From: a bacterium
Lineage (GTDB): Bacteria; Bdellovibrionota_C; UBA2361; SZUA-149; JAEUWB01
DNA length: 64,000 nt
NCBI GenBank assembly: GCA_016786595.1
Contig: JAEUWB010000059.1
Coordinates: 22,851 to 86,850 of the forward strand
Reading direction: 5' to 3'
The position numbers were made by a program, and so were the translations under genes. Numbering within the stretch: the stretch's first letter is position 1; each line of letters opens with the position of its first letter. The notes beneath the pieces are model-generated. The model saw nothing but the letters and a program-made list of their open reading frames with translations, had not been told where the DNA came from and did not search any database. Positions 42,151 through 50,974 of this stretch are shown here, in pieces.

Positions 42151-42170
42151 CTTCTGTCTGATCAGACAGA
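42151..42170. terminator. perfect 20-bp palindrome downstream of gspF
   Basis: TTCTGTCTGATCAGACAGAA followed by AAAAAAG on the plus strand. It lies 15 bases past the gspF stop. The A/T run is on the gspF-proximal side, so it is not a textbook intrinsic terminator for that gene. Confidence 0.45.
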
Positions 42171-42184
42171 AAAAAAGCTACAAA

Positions 42185-43405
42185 CTACCCAACTAACGAA
42201 CTCATTTCCAGCATCGGCAGTAACACTGCCACAAGAATTGTGCCAACAATTCCAGCTAGAAATAAAATTAAAAGCGGGTTTAAAATCGAGGTTAATGCGC
42301 CAATAATCGCTTGAAGCTCGCTTTCGTAATTCTGCGCCGCACGCATCAGCATCTGCGGAAGTTGCCCAGTGCGCTCACCAATTGCTACCATGTGAATCAA
42401 CATCCGCGGGAAAAGCTTTGATGTTTCAAGTTCACGTGAAAGATTCCTTCCTTCCTCAACCCCAATCGCAGCTCTCTCAATTGCATCTTGCATTGGGACG
42501 TTGCCAATGATGTTTTTAACAATCGCCAAAGAAGTTAAGAGATCAACTCCACTACCCAGCATCGAACCAAGTGTGTGTGAAAATTGCGCAGCCGACACCT
42601 TCGAGACAAGATTCCCCAGAATTGGAATGCGTAACAAGAGTTCATCAGTTCTACGCCGACCGTGAGGAGTGTTGCGGTAACGCGTAAAGAGTAAAAGCCC
42701 ACCAATTAAAACAATCGCTAGTAGCCACCAGTAATATTTAAAAAAATCACTTAGTGTAATAATAATTAATGTTGGAGTAGGGAGCTTGCTGCGATCTTTA
42801 AAGACGAGCATCAGCTGCGGCACGACATAAGTTAGAAGTAAGATAATCACGCCGAAACAAAGCACCAGCATTAAAACAGGATAAGCCAGAGCTGCCACAA
42901 GTTTTCGCTTCAAGGCTGTTTGCGCCTCGAGTAGTTCTGCCAAACGTTCTAAAACCAAATCCAGCGTTCCACTAGCTTCACCCGAGGCCACCATGTTCGG
43001 ATAAACGCGCGGGAAAACGTTAGGATGTGCTTTGAGGGCATTGGCAAGTGTTGAACCTTCATTTACTCGGTCGGTAATGTCGGCAATAATTGAACGCAGT
43101 CGTGAATGGTCAACCTGCTCACCAAGAGCTTTTAAGGACTCAACCAGGGGCATACCCGCCCGGACCAGCGTTGCCAGCTGACGGGTAATTAGGGAGAGTT
43201 GCTGAGTGTTTACTTTGCGTTCACGTAAGAACCGCGTAACGTCGGAGTTAACCGACAATGCATCGGCATCTTTTTCTCGAACATCGGTTGGAAATACATT
43301 CTGCAGTTTTAGCTTTTGTCGCGCAGCGCGAACGCTATCAGCATCGACTACGCCAGTGATGCGTTTACCTTTATTGTTCAGCGCGACGTATTCGAAAACT
43401 GCCAT
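42185..43405 (-). CDS. gspF: type II secretion inner-membrane platform protein GspF
   Basis: 406 aa. N-terminal KGKRITGVVDADSVRAARQKL, followed by two cytoplasmic T2SSF domains (LSLITRQLATLVRAGMPLVESL and AAQFSHTLGSMLGSGVDLLTSL), each leading into membrane helices (KLVAALAYPVLMLVLCFGV, PLLILFLAGIVGTILVAVLL). Polytopic platform that GspE is thought to turn. Last gene of gspC-D-E-F; it begins about 30 bases after gspE. Confidence 0.95.
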   Translation of the reverse strand: MAVFEYVALNNKGKRITGVVDADSVRAARQKLKLQNVFPTDVREKDADALSVNSDVTRFLRERKVNTQQLSLITRQLATLVRAGMPLVESLKALGEQVDHSRLRSIIADITDRVNEGSTLANALKAHPNVFPRVYPNMVASGEASGTLDLVLERLAELLEAQTALKRKLVAALAYPVLMLVLCFGVIILLLTYVVPQLMLVFKDRSKLPTPTLIIITLSDFFKYYWWLLAIVLIGGLLLFTRYRNTPHGRRRTDELLLRIPILGNLVSKVSAAQFSHTLGSMLGSGVDLLTSLAIVKNIIGNVPMQDAIERAAIGVEEGRNLSRELETSKLFPRMLIHMVAIGERTGQLPQMLMRAAQNYESELQAIIGALTSILNPLLILFLAGIVGTILVAVLLPMLEMSSLVG

Positions 43406-43436
43406 GATCGTTTTATTTAGTTAGCTAGACTATTTC

Positions 43437-45059
43437 CTAAGGTTCAATTGCTTCATCGACGACATCTTCTTGAGTGACGCGTAAGACTTCATCCAAGGAA
43501 GTGATTCCAGCTAGAATTTTCTGTGCCCCGTCAAAGCGCAAACTCTTCAAGTCACGTGCATTCAAGCGAATGTCTTTGGAGTTTGCACGTTGCATAATCA
43601 AATTACGCACTGCATCATCAATCCAAAGCATCTCGTGGATGCCTGTACGACCTCGGTAACCCGTAAATTGGCAATGCTGGCAGCCCTTTGCGTTTGCAGT
43701 AAAAACTTTCTTTCCGATTAATTCTGTTTCATTTAATCCGAGCTCTCGCAGTTCGGCACGGCTGAGCGTCGCAGGCTCTTTACATTCATGACAGAGCACG
43801 CGCAGTAGTCTTTGCGCCATCACGGCAAGTAAGCTCGAGGAAATCAGAAAGGGTTCAACGCCCATATCGAGTAAGCGCGTAATTGCACCAGGAGCGTCAT
43901 TGGTATGTAGGGTTGAAAATACCAAGTGACCTGTGAGTGAAGCTTGGATTGCAATCGTCACGGTATCTAGATCGCGGATTTCGCCGACCATGATTACGTC
44001 CGGGTCTTGACGTAAGATTGAACGTAAGCCTGAGGCGAAAGTAAAATCGATCACAGGATTGACTTGCATTTGCCCAATGCCGCCGATTTCATATTCGATT
44101 GGATCCTCAATCGTGAGAATATTTTTATCTGGAGAATTGATCTGACTAAGGCAGGAGTAGAGTGTAGTTGTTTTACCGGAACCTGTTGGTCCAGTCACAA
44201 GAAAAATCCCGTGACTTTTCTTGATAATTTTTTTAATAATTTGGATATTTCTCTCGCTTAAGCCTACAGAATCAAGGTCAAATTCCATTTTGGATTTATC
44301 TAAAAGACGCATCACAATGCGCTCCCCGTAACGTGTGGGGACTGTCGAAACACGGATATCGACTTCCTGACCAGCAATGCGAATGCCGATGCGGCCGTCT
44401 TGCGGCAGGCGCTTTTCGGCGATGTTGAGGTTTGCCATGACCTTGACGCGTGAGATAATTGCCGCCTGAAAACGCTTGTCCTCGGTGTCAACATCGTGGA
44501 GCACGCCGTCAACACGAAAGCGCACGCGAAGAGCATCTTCATAAGGCTCAATGTGGATGTCACTGGCGCGCTGACTTGCCGCACGAAAGATCAAAGTATT
44601 GACGTAGCGAATAATCGGCGCATCGTCATCCTCGGCGTCAGTCACGTCAATTTTTAAAGGACTGCCGATTGTATCTTCGGTGTATTCATCTTGAGCCGAA
44701 TCTAGGTCAGCGTCGCGCTCGCTCATTAAGTCACTACGTACAGTGTTAATGCTTCTCAAGATTTCTTCTTCAGGAACGACGATCACGCGAAGTGGCTTGG
44801 TGTAACAAAACTTCATCGCGTCAAGCGCTTCTAGGTTTAATGGATCAGCAACTGCGACAATAATTTCCGAGTCAGTTTCTTCAACGGGGATAGCCCGGTA
44901 TTGTTTTCCCCATGAACCAATTAGTCGCGAAAATTCACCACGCACCAGTGTCTTTGGCGGGCTAATTTGTCCTAAGGTTTCACGGTATTCAATGCCTAAA
45001 AGCTCAGCGATTTCCCGCGCGGATCTTTCATTAACTGGCTTAGCTGTCGATGATTCCAT
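43437..45059 (-). CDS. gspE: type II secretion ATPase GspE
   Basis: 540 aa hexameric ATPase. An N-terminal T2SSE_N domain is followed by RYVNTLIFRAASQRASDIHIEP. Walker A is GPTGSGKTTTLYS, the Asp box IEDPIEYEIGGIGQMQVN, Walker B LRQDPDVIMVGEIRD and the His box TGHLVFSTLHTND. A zinc-binding CM domain with four cysteines follows (LCHECKEP and GCQHCQF). All catalytic motifs intact. 22 bases behind gspD. Confidence 0.96.
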   Translation of the reverse strand: MESSTAKPVNERSAREIAELLGIEYRETLGQISPPKTLVRGEFSRLIGSWGKQYRAIPVEETDSEIIVAVADPLNLEALDAMKFCYTKPLRVIVVPEEEILRSINTVRSDLMSERDADLDSAQDEYTEDTIGSPLKIDVTDAEDDDAPIIRYVNTLIFRAASQRASDIHIEPYEDALRVRFRVDGVLHDVDTEDKRFQAAIISRVKVMANLNIAEKRLPQDGRIGIRIAGQEVDIRVSTVPTRYGERIVMRLLDKSKMEFDLDSVGLSERNIQIIKKIIKKSHGIFLVTGPTGSGKTTTLYSCLSQINSPDKNILTIEDPIEYEIGGIGQMQVNPVIDFTFASGLRSILRQDPDVIMVGEIRDLDTVTIAIQASLTGHLVFSTLHTNDAPGAITRLLDMGVEPFLISSSLLAVMAQRLLRVLCHECKEPATLSRAELRELGLNETELIGKKVFTANAKGCQHCQFTGYRGRTGIHEMLWIDDAVRNLIMQRANSKDIRLNARDLKSLRFDGAQKILAGITSLDEVLRVTQEDVVDEAIEP

Positions 45060-45080
45060 TAAAGTTTATTACCCTTGCGT

Positions 45081-48014
45081 TTAGGACTGATACCAGGGTC
45101 CAGAGCCGAAATTAATTAATTCCTGAGGTGAAAGTTCACGATAGGCGTCCTCCGTGAGTAGGTCAGCGGCAATTTGTGAAGCCTCAGCTTGGTTAGCAAA
45201 AATTCCAAGACAGACCATGATTTCCTCAGTGCCACTCTGCGTTAAGCGGTATTTAGCACCGACTTGGAAAATATTTTTTGAGCTAGAAAATTTTACCCCA
45301 ACGGTGCGCGAAGACTGCCCCAGGGTGCGCAGCACCACATAGGACTTTGGTCCAGGTAAGCTTGGAAGTTTAGGTTTTACTTTTAACTCGATAACCTCCT
45401 CGTCAGGACTTTTACTGTTAGTATTCTTGAGGGTAAGCTTGTGTGAGGCCGGCTCGTCTACTGTTGCTGTCGTGCCAGAAAGTACCTTGAGTCGCTCGTT
45501 AGTGCGATCCAGGGCGACACGCGCTTCCTGTGGAAGATTTGCTGCAGTTGAAGTATTTGGTGGTGTAATCGTGCTGGGGAGAGCTTTCGGTGCAGCAAGG
45601 CTTTCTACGACGTTGTCAATATTCTGGCTACGCAACACTTCGGAGCGATTTGGCCCATCGCCTAACTTACTAATTGCACCTTCTAAGTCATCACGCATTC
45701 TAATTGTATTATCGCGGGCCTCGTATTGGTCACGAATAATTCGTGGGGTTAAGAAAATAACCAAGTTCGTTTGACGCTGCGAATCGTCATCGCGACGGAA
45801 AATTGCTCCGAGCACCGGAATATCCTCAAGGTAGGGCACTCCACGCGAGGCACTGTTGATTGAATCAGAAATTAAACCGCCAGTTACAATCATTTGATCG
45901 CTTTTGACTTCAACGGAGGTTTCAGCTGTGCGAATTGTCGTCGTTGGGCCTTTCTCATCGTTAGCTGTGCCCGGCTGAATGTTAGAAATTTCAACAAACA
46001 TCCGCAGTGATACGTAATCGCCAGCACTGATTTGTGGAGTGATCACAAGTTTGATACCTACGTCTTGGCGTTCAACTTGGTTAAAAGTATTTCCAAGATT
46101 TGTTGTGTCGGTTGAGGTGCTTGTCACAAACGGTACATTTTGACCAACAATGATTTGCGCTTCTTCGTTGTCGGTTGTCAAAATTGTCGGAGCAGAAAGC
46201 ACGTTAGCATTTGAATTTTGTGAAAGCGCTTTAACCAAGACAGCCTGAGACGGCAGAGTCAGCCCTCCAGGTAAGGTTAAGGATCCTGTGCCGGCTGCAG
46301 CAATCGTTAAATCTGTAAGTGCCGTTGGATCGGAACTGAGTAAGTTGGCAAAGCCGCCCCAGTTAGTATTGGCAAACGCGCCACCTTCAGCGAGCGCTGT
46401 GGTGCCTTGTAGTTCAATGCCTGCACCTTTTGCCTTATCCAATGAGACTTCAACAATTGTCGCTTCAACCAAGACTTGACGACGCTTGACATCAAGCTCA
46501 TCAATCAATGTTTTTAAGCGATTGTAGTCGGTGCGTGAGGCATTGATGATTAAAGTGTTTGTGGCTGTGTCTGCTGTTACAGAAACTTCACCTTCGAAAT
46601 TAACGCGACCCTTTTTATCGCCATCGCCTGAACTTCCAGTGTTGCTTCTTGCGCGTAAGGCTTGAGAAATTCTTTCAGCAGCAGAAGTCTGAGCGAGTTG
46701 GCGATTTTCCCGGTTAATGCGTGAGAGCGAACTTCCAATTTTACTATTGGTTGCTGAAGAATCACCTGAACTACTTGAGCCGTCTCCTGAGATCACACCA
46801 TTTAAAACGTCAGCGAGTTTTTCTGCGTCAGCATGTTTAAGCTTATAGACATAGAAGCGTCCACCGGAGAGATCCAGTGCGCTATCGAGTTGCTCCACTA
46901 AGGCTTTAACTTTAGTCGTCATATCGCTATCAGCAACGACAATCAGTGCATTAGTGCGCTCGTCGGGGATGATCTTTAAAGGTAGCGCACGCCCAGCTTC
47001 AACACTTTGTCCGCTAGTTTTAGTGGCGGAAGCTGGTTTAATTGCTGCGCGCATGTTGGAATTTCGCGAACTTGCTCCATCTTCTTTCTCGCTAAGTATT
47101 TCCTTGACTGTTTCGGCGATATTTTTTGCTTCAGCGTGTTGAATTGGAATAATTGTGATTTCTTGATCGCGCGGCGAAACGTCGAGGTCCTCAATTAATG
47201 TCCTCAAGCGCGTGATATTGGCCTGGGAGTCAATCAAGATTAAAGAGTTTGTACCGGAGAAGGAGTTAATGATTCCGTCTTTAGAAACGAACTGCGACAA
47301 CAGCTGTTGCAAGTCCGAAGCTTTAACGAATTTTAGGCGTACTAAATGTGTCACGAGTTGATCGGAAGAATTAAGTGCCTTGCCGTCGATTGTTGGAATT
47401 GTGGTTTGCTTTGCATCCTTGGCAGGGACGACTTTCCAGACGTTATTGCCAACCGGAACAGTGGTGAAGCCTTTAAGTAAGAGCACTGAGTCAAGGATTC
47501 TCAAGCCTTCTTCAACCGTGACGGGATTCGTTAAATAAATTGTAATTTTGCCCTTGACGTTACTGTCGATGATGTAATTACGCTTAGTTAATTTGCTAAA
47601 GAGCTTTAAAAGGGTCTCGATTTCAGCGTCTTTAACGTTAAGTAGGGTTGTTGTTTCTTGAAGATTGACTGGGTCTTCTGTAGCACTTGCAGCTTCTCCA
47701 GAGTCATCTGACTGAGGATTTTCGCCTATCTCGCCTTGTGCGCCTGGGATTTCAGCTTTAGCGTGCTTGGAGATTTGTTTCTCGGCTTGCTTTTCTGTGC
47801 CTGGGACAGGCTGAGTTGCGCCTGTAATTGGTTCTTCAACTTGGTCAACTGGTACAGCTAATTTTTTACTTTCTCTTTCTGGAGCAATTGTTTCTGCACC
47901 GTAATCAGGTGCAGCCTTGCCCGGGGTGGGCAAGGCAAGGCTTAATACAATAGCAGCACCAAGACTTAACCAAAGATTGAATAGACTAGAATTGTTTCGC
48001 ATTGTTTGGATCAT
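45081..48014 (-). CDS. gspD: type II secretion secretin GspD with unusual C-terminal extension
   Basis: 977 aa against the usual 650-750. Signal peptide (LWLSLGAAIVLSLALPTPGKAA), a Pro/Glu/Gln-rich linker, N0 (LLNVKDAEIETLLKLFSKLTKRNYIID) and three N-domains with a Ser/Asn-rich loop (SSSSGDSSATNS). The secretin barrel has VPFVTSTSTDT, VGIKLVITPQIS, GGLISDSINSASRGVPYLEDIPVLGAIF and LVIFLTPRII. About 180 further residues follow the barrel, ending in a compact IFANQAEASQIAADLL domain rather than a simple S-domain. Outer-membrane pore of the system. Start at ATG 48014, six bases after the gspC stop. Confidence 0.95.
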   Translation of the reverse strand: MIQTMRNNSSLFNLWLSLGAAIVLSLALPTPGKAAPDYGAETIAPERESKKLAVPVDQVEEPITGATQPVPGTEKQAEKQISKHAKAEIPGAQGEIGENPQSDDSGEAASATEDPVNLQETTTLLNVKDAEIETLLKLFSKLTKRNYIIDSNVKGKITIYLTNPVTVEEGLRILDSVLLLKGFTTVPVGNNVWKVVPAKDAKQTTIPTIDGKALNSSDQLVTHLVRLKFVKASDLQQLLSQFVSKDGIINSFSGTNSLILIDSQANITRLRTLIEDLDVSPRDQEITIIPIQHAEAKNIAETVKEILSEKEDGASSRNSNMRAAIKPASATKTSGQSVEAGRALPLKIIPDERTNALIVVADSDMTTKVKALVEQLDSALDLSGGRFYVYKLKHADAEKLADVLNGVISGDGSSSSGDSSATNSKIGSSLSRINRENRQLAQTSAAERISQALRARSNTGSSGDGDKKGRVNFEGEVSVTADTATNTLIINASRTDYNRLKTLIDELDVKRRQVLVEATIVEVSLDKAKGAGIELQGTTALAEGGAFANTNWGGFANLLSSDPTALTDLTIAAAGTGSLTLPGGLTLPSQAVLVKALSQNSNANVLSAPTILTTDNEEAQIIVGQNVPFVTSTSTDTTNLGNTFNQVERQDVGIKLVITPQISAGDYVSLRMFVEISNIQPGTANDEKGPTTTIRTAETSVEVKSDQMIVTGGLISDSINSASRGVPYLEDIPVLGAIFRRDDDSQRQTNLVIFLTPRIIRDQYEARDNTIRMRDDLEGAISKLGDGPNRSEVLRSQNIDNVVESLAAPKALPSTITPPNTSTAANLPQEARVALDRTNERLKVLSGTTATVDEPASHKLTLKNTNSKSPDEEVIELKVKPKLPSLPGPKSYVVLRTLGQSSRTVGVKFSSSKNIFQVGAKYRLTQSGTEEIMVCLGIFANQAEASQIAADLLTEDAYRELSPQELINFGSGPWYQS

Positions 48015-48020
48015 TAGAAC

Positions 48021-48911
48021 TTACCGAATTTGATACTGTAATGTTTTACCTTCGCCATTGCGCTCAACTTTTACCGAAATTGAACGCTCGCTGCGTAAGG
48101 TTTCAAATAATTTAATTGCTTGAGAGGGGTCTTGTACTTTGTTGTCATTGACCGACTCAATGATGTCGCCGTTTTTTAGTCCGAGCTTTTCGTAAAGACT
48201 GCCTTGGCGAATGGCAAATAACCTAAAGCCGACACTTGCGCCGTTACGAAAATAAGGCACGGCGCGAGCCTGAGATAGGAGTAGTGGTAGGTTGTTAAGT
48301 TGCTGATTTAATTCGGCTTCATCGACAGAAAAGTCTGTTTGCGAATCATCTCCACTTGCCGATGGCGTGCTTGCTACGTCGGGGCCACTTTTTGAACCTT
48401 CGGTAAGGAGTAGAGTTTCGATCCTTCCGTTATATTCAAGCTTAACGCTTTCTGCGGCGACTTCGATTAGTTTTGCTTGATTAAAAACCAGTTCATTAAT
48501 TTCGAAAATATCTTGAGCTTGCTTTCCTTGATCTTCGATGATTGCTGTCGACGGAGATTTGGGATTGATGTTTGTCCCGACCAGGCGCAATTTTAATTGT
48601 GAAAGACTTGTTGTAGGAGCCTTAACTTCTTGCACGATTTTTTCAGCAAAAATATTCTTATCAATAATGATTTTATAGCTCTCAAAGGGTTGCTTTGGCT
48701 TTTCGGCGAGATTACCTAGTTGGGGATCGATCTGCATGTTGCCAAGTTGATATTCCTTTTCGGCAGCTGCTAAATAAATGCCTGTATAGTAGGCGAGAGC
48801 AATTGCTGCGAGGACAAAGATCTTAGACAAAACAGAGACAACAGTTCGGGCAGAAATCGATCCTGTCGGCAAGTTGGCGGGTAGTGCTGAGATGTAATTC
48901 TGTATCTGCAT
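48021..48911 (-). CDS. gspC: type II secretion protein GspC with PDZ domain
   Basis: 296 aa. One transmembrane helix (VLSKIFVLAAIALAYYTGIYL), an HR domain (LRLVGTNINPKSPSTAIIEDQGKQAQDIFEINE) that contacts the secretin N0 domain, and a C-terminal PDZ domain (VGFRLFAIRQGSLYEKLGLKNGDIIESVND). First gene of the gspC-D-E-F block; the promoter is presumably in the roughly 95 bases upstream, where no consensus was clear. Confidence 0.93.
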   Translation of the reverse strand: MQIQNYISALPANLPTGSISARTVVSVLSKIFVLAAIALAYYTGIYLAAAEKEYQLGNMQIDPQLGNLAEKPKQPFESYKIIIDKNIFAEKIVQEVKAPTTSLSQLKLRLVGTNINPKSPSTAIIEDQGKQAQDIFEINELVFNQAKLIEVAAESVKLEYNGRIETLLLTEGSKSGPDVASTPSASGDDSQTDFSVDEAELNQQLNNLPLLLSQARAVPYFRNGASVGFRLFAIRQGSLYEKLGLKNGDIIESVNDNKVQDPSQAIKLFETLRSERSISVKVERNGEGKTLQYQIR

Positions 48912-49006
48912 TAATCAAATCATAAATTGATAAGTCGAAGAAATAACTTCAAAATATAACTGCTTAGCAAAGAGGGCAACAAAAATTAAGTATCTACGAA
49001 TGCCTC

Positions 49007-49564
49007 TCAGCCGGCCTTTAGTTTCAGGCTCATGGTTCTTAGTAAAATACTAAGCCCGTATAGGGTAATACTTTTAGAAGAATCTGTTATTTGATCAAGA
49101 ATTTCTATGTCATGACTTGAACTAACCCAAAGCGAGTGGAGATTTGCATCGGCTTCTCGAGAAAAAATTTGAAGCTGGAGGCTCGGGCTTTCTCTAACTA
49201 TTAAGACGAATTGATAAAGATTATCTGAGATGAGAGTTTTTTCACTCAAAAGGGCAATTCTCATACTAGTGTGATTAGTTTGCTCAGACCTTGTATGGTT
49301 TAAACTGAAAACTTTTGCACCCAAATCCTCGGCCAGTTTCAGGTCAGTCGGCGTGGGCCGGTCTGAACTTAAGAGTGTAATTTTCTCAATCCCAAGTGCA
49401 GCCAGATAAGGTAGCGTGCAGAAAAATGGTGCATCAACGTAGATTGCGGAAGCATTTAGTTGCTTTTGAAATGCAATACTCCAGTCAGCTAAAACGAGCT
49501 GTCGGCTGAATCTCTGTAGTTCAGTCTTCTCGAGGCTTGTAGTTGAGATCGGCATTTTACTCAT
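49007..49564 (-). CDS. degenerate ThiF/MoeB (E1-like) protein
   Basis: 185 aa from ATG 49564 (ATG 49582 is also possible). The opening TELQRFSRQLVLADWSIAFQKQL matches the start of MoeB/ThiF proteins (ELxRYSRQ), but the next segment, where GxGGLG should be, reads AIYVDAPFFCTLPYLAALGIEKITLLSSD. The nucleotide-binding glycines are gone, and no catalytic cysteine or zinc motif is present. It overlaps or abuts the end of an intact E1-like gene. The pair resembles a catalytic/non-catalytic E1 heterodimer, which is inference. Confidence 0.68.
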   Translation of the reverse strand: MSKMPISTTSLEKTELQRFSRQLVLADWSIAFQKQLNASAIYVDAPFFCTLPYLAALGIEKITLLSSDRPTPTDLKLAEDLGAKVFSLNHTRSEQTNHTSMRIALLSEKTLISDNLYQFVLIVRESPSLQLQIFSREADANLHSLWVSSSHDIEILDQITDSSKSITLYGLSILLRTMSLKLKAG

Positions 49565-49566
49565 CT

Positions 49567-50271
49567 TCAGACCTGCTGACATTGACAGCCAGGGTTTGGC
49601 TGAAACAGATATTTTTTAATTTCGCCGCTAGCAGTAGAGAATGAAAATAGTGAATTGAGTAACTCTCTGTTACAGCTTCCAGCTAGATATTTGTCACATA
49701 AATCAAGTTGCACGGCACTAATTAGTCCGGCAAAAGCCCCGAGAATGCCAAATTCCTGACAGGTAAAACAGTTTTCTTCAGCACTGTCAGATAAGTCCGT
49801 AAACGCGCAGCGCAGGCAACTGCCAGTCGGGGCAACGATCTTTACCAAGGCCTGATGTCCAGCCACGCCGGCATAAATTAGGGGGATTTGCTTGCTAGTG
49901 CAAAAGTCGTTGAGAAAAAATTTAGTTGCTACTCCATCAGTTGCATCGATAACGATTGCAGCAGCTCGCAAGAGCCGAACTGCATTTGTCTCGTCAAGGT
50001 AGGCTTCAGAAAAGGCACTTTGGCTGGCGATTTCGGGCGCAAGTGCGCTTAGCCGCTCTTCTAAAACCTTAATTTTTGGACTGCCAACGTTGGCCTGAGT
50101 ATAAAAAATTTGTCGATTTAAATTAGAGTATTCAACTTTGTCGGCATCGATAAAATGCAATCTGTAGTTATTGAGTAAGTCTGGTTTGGCAAGTGCTCTG
50201 TGTAAAAAGCCGTGGCCAAGTCCACCTGCACCGACAATGACGATTTGATTTTTTGCTAATTGAGATTGCAT
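49567..50271 (-). CDS. ThiF/MoeB/HesA-family adenylyltransferase (E1-like)
   Basis: 234 aa. ATP-binding IVIVGAGGLGHGFLHRAL at residues 9-27, HFIDADKVEYSNLNRQIFYTQANVG, the IDATDGVATKFFLNDFC segment, and paired zinc cysteines CLRC in the middle and CQC in the terminal GCQCQQV. Such enzymes adenylate the C-terminus of a ubiquitin-like sulphur carrier (ThiS/MoaD) or another small protein. No carrier or molybdopterin/thiamine gene is next to it; only the degenerate partner follows. The N-terminal helix found in full MoeB is absent here and occurs instead in the partner. Confidence 0.85.
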   Translation of the reverse strand: MQSQLAKNQIVIVGAGGLGHGFLHRALAKPDLLNNYRLHFIDADKVEYSNLNRQIFYTQANVGSPKIKVLEERLSALAPEIASQSAFSEAYLDETNAVRLLRAAAIVIDATDGVATKFFLNDFCTSKQIPLIYAGVAGHQALVKIVAPTGSCLRCAFTDLSDSAEENCFTCQEFGILGAFAGLISAVQLDLCDKYLAGSCNRELLNSLFSFSTASGEIKKYLFQPNPGCQCQQV

Positions 50272-50318
50272 TGGTAATTGTTATTAGCACAAAAATTAAG
50301 CATTCGCGCAGAAACGAA

Positions 50319-50348
50319 AAAGGCTCACCCCGGTGGGGATGAGCCTTT
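50319..50348 (-). terminator. intrinsic terminator of the rrf2 transcript
   Basis: AAAGGCTCATCCCC and GGGGTGAGCCTTT (minus strand) form a strong stem followed by TTTTTCG. It lies between the structured repeat and the E1-like gene, so the rrf2 message would end here with the repeat in its 3' untranslated region. Confidence 0.8.
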
Positions 50349-50373
50349 AACTCTAATGCTTTTTGGCAATCTA

Positions 50374-50516
50374 ATACCTGTCGCCAAAAGTTTTTGGGTT
50401 AACGAAACTTTCGTCAACAGGTATGAATTTTTTTGTCCAGTAATCAGTTTACCGGACAATTAGGCTGAGTGCCTAGATGGCAGCTTAAACGATATTTATT
50501 TTAGCACTCAGTCTAA
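50374..50516 (-). ncRNA. three-hairpin repeat element, copy 2 (3' of rrf2)
   Basis: Minus-strand copy of the element at 39994-40146. Stems: 50460-50516 (TTAGACTGAGTGC / GCACTCAGCCTAA), 50433-50459 (TTGTCCGGTAA / TTACTGGACAA) and 50374-50424 (ATACCTGTTG ... CGACAGGTAT). It overlaps the last bases of the rrf2 gene: the TAG stop is part of the element's opening TTAG. An intrinsic terminator follows 26 bases later. The ncRNA type is inferred. Confidence 0.65.
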
Positions 50517-50974
50517 TTTAAAGCAGCAGAAGTAAAACGAGTCATTTCGCTGACATCAACATCGGCAATGCCGAGATTCTTTGCGCGGTCACAAAGATTC
50601 GCAAGCGATACGCCGCGAAGTGTTGAATGGAAAGAGCCTTCGATTTCGGACCAGACCACGTCAATCAAATTTGCCAAGGCTGGTGCGTCTGTGCGGGTAT
50701 CCTCTTGAAGACGTGGGCGTAGTGCGCGCATGACTTCTTCAAGCTTAATCTCATTTGGCTCCTTAGCTAATGAGTAGCCACCGCGAGGACCGCGCTTGCC
50801 AACAACAACGTTTGCTTGGCGTAGCTTAGCAAAAATTTGCTCTAAGAAACGCTGAGGAATGCGTTGACGTTTTGCAATTTGACGAACCTGAGCAGGACCG
50901 CCATTCAAATTGTAGGCCAAGTCTACCAAGGCCATGATTCCGTATTGTTCTTCTCTTGAAAGCTTTACTGCCAT
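50513..50974 (-). CDS. Rrf2-family transcriptional regulator
   Basis: 153 aa from ATG 50974, which has GGAAGAG eight bases upstream; the frame is open to 51100 but the extra 42 residues are not family-like. Winged-helix Rrf2 fold: MAVKLSREEQYGIMALVDLAY, QIAKRQRIPQRFLEQIFAKL (recognition region), VGKRGPRGGYSLAKEPNEI. Only one cysteine (NLCDRA) remains where IscR or NsrR have three, so an Fe-S cluster of the usual type is unlikely. Its target is unknown; CymR/CysR-type members lacking the cluster respond to other signals. Confidence 0.9.
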   Translation of the reverse strand: MAVKLSREEQYGIMALVDLAYNLNGGPAQVRQIAKRQRIPQRFLEQIFAKLRQANVVVGKRGPRGGYSLAKEPNEIKLEEVMRALRPRLQEDTRTDAPALANLIDVVWSEIEGSFHSTLRGVSLANLCDRAKNLGIADVDVSEMTRFTSAALN

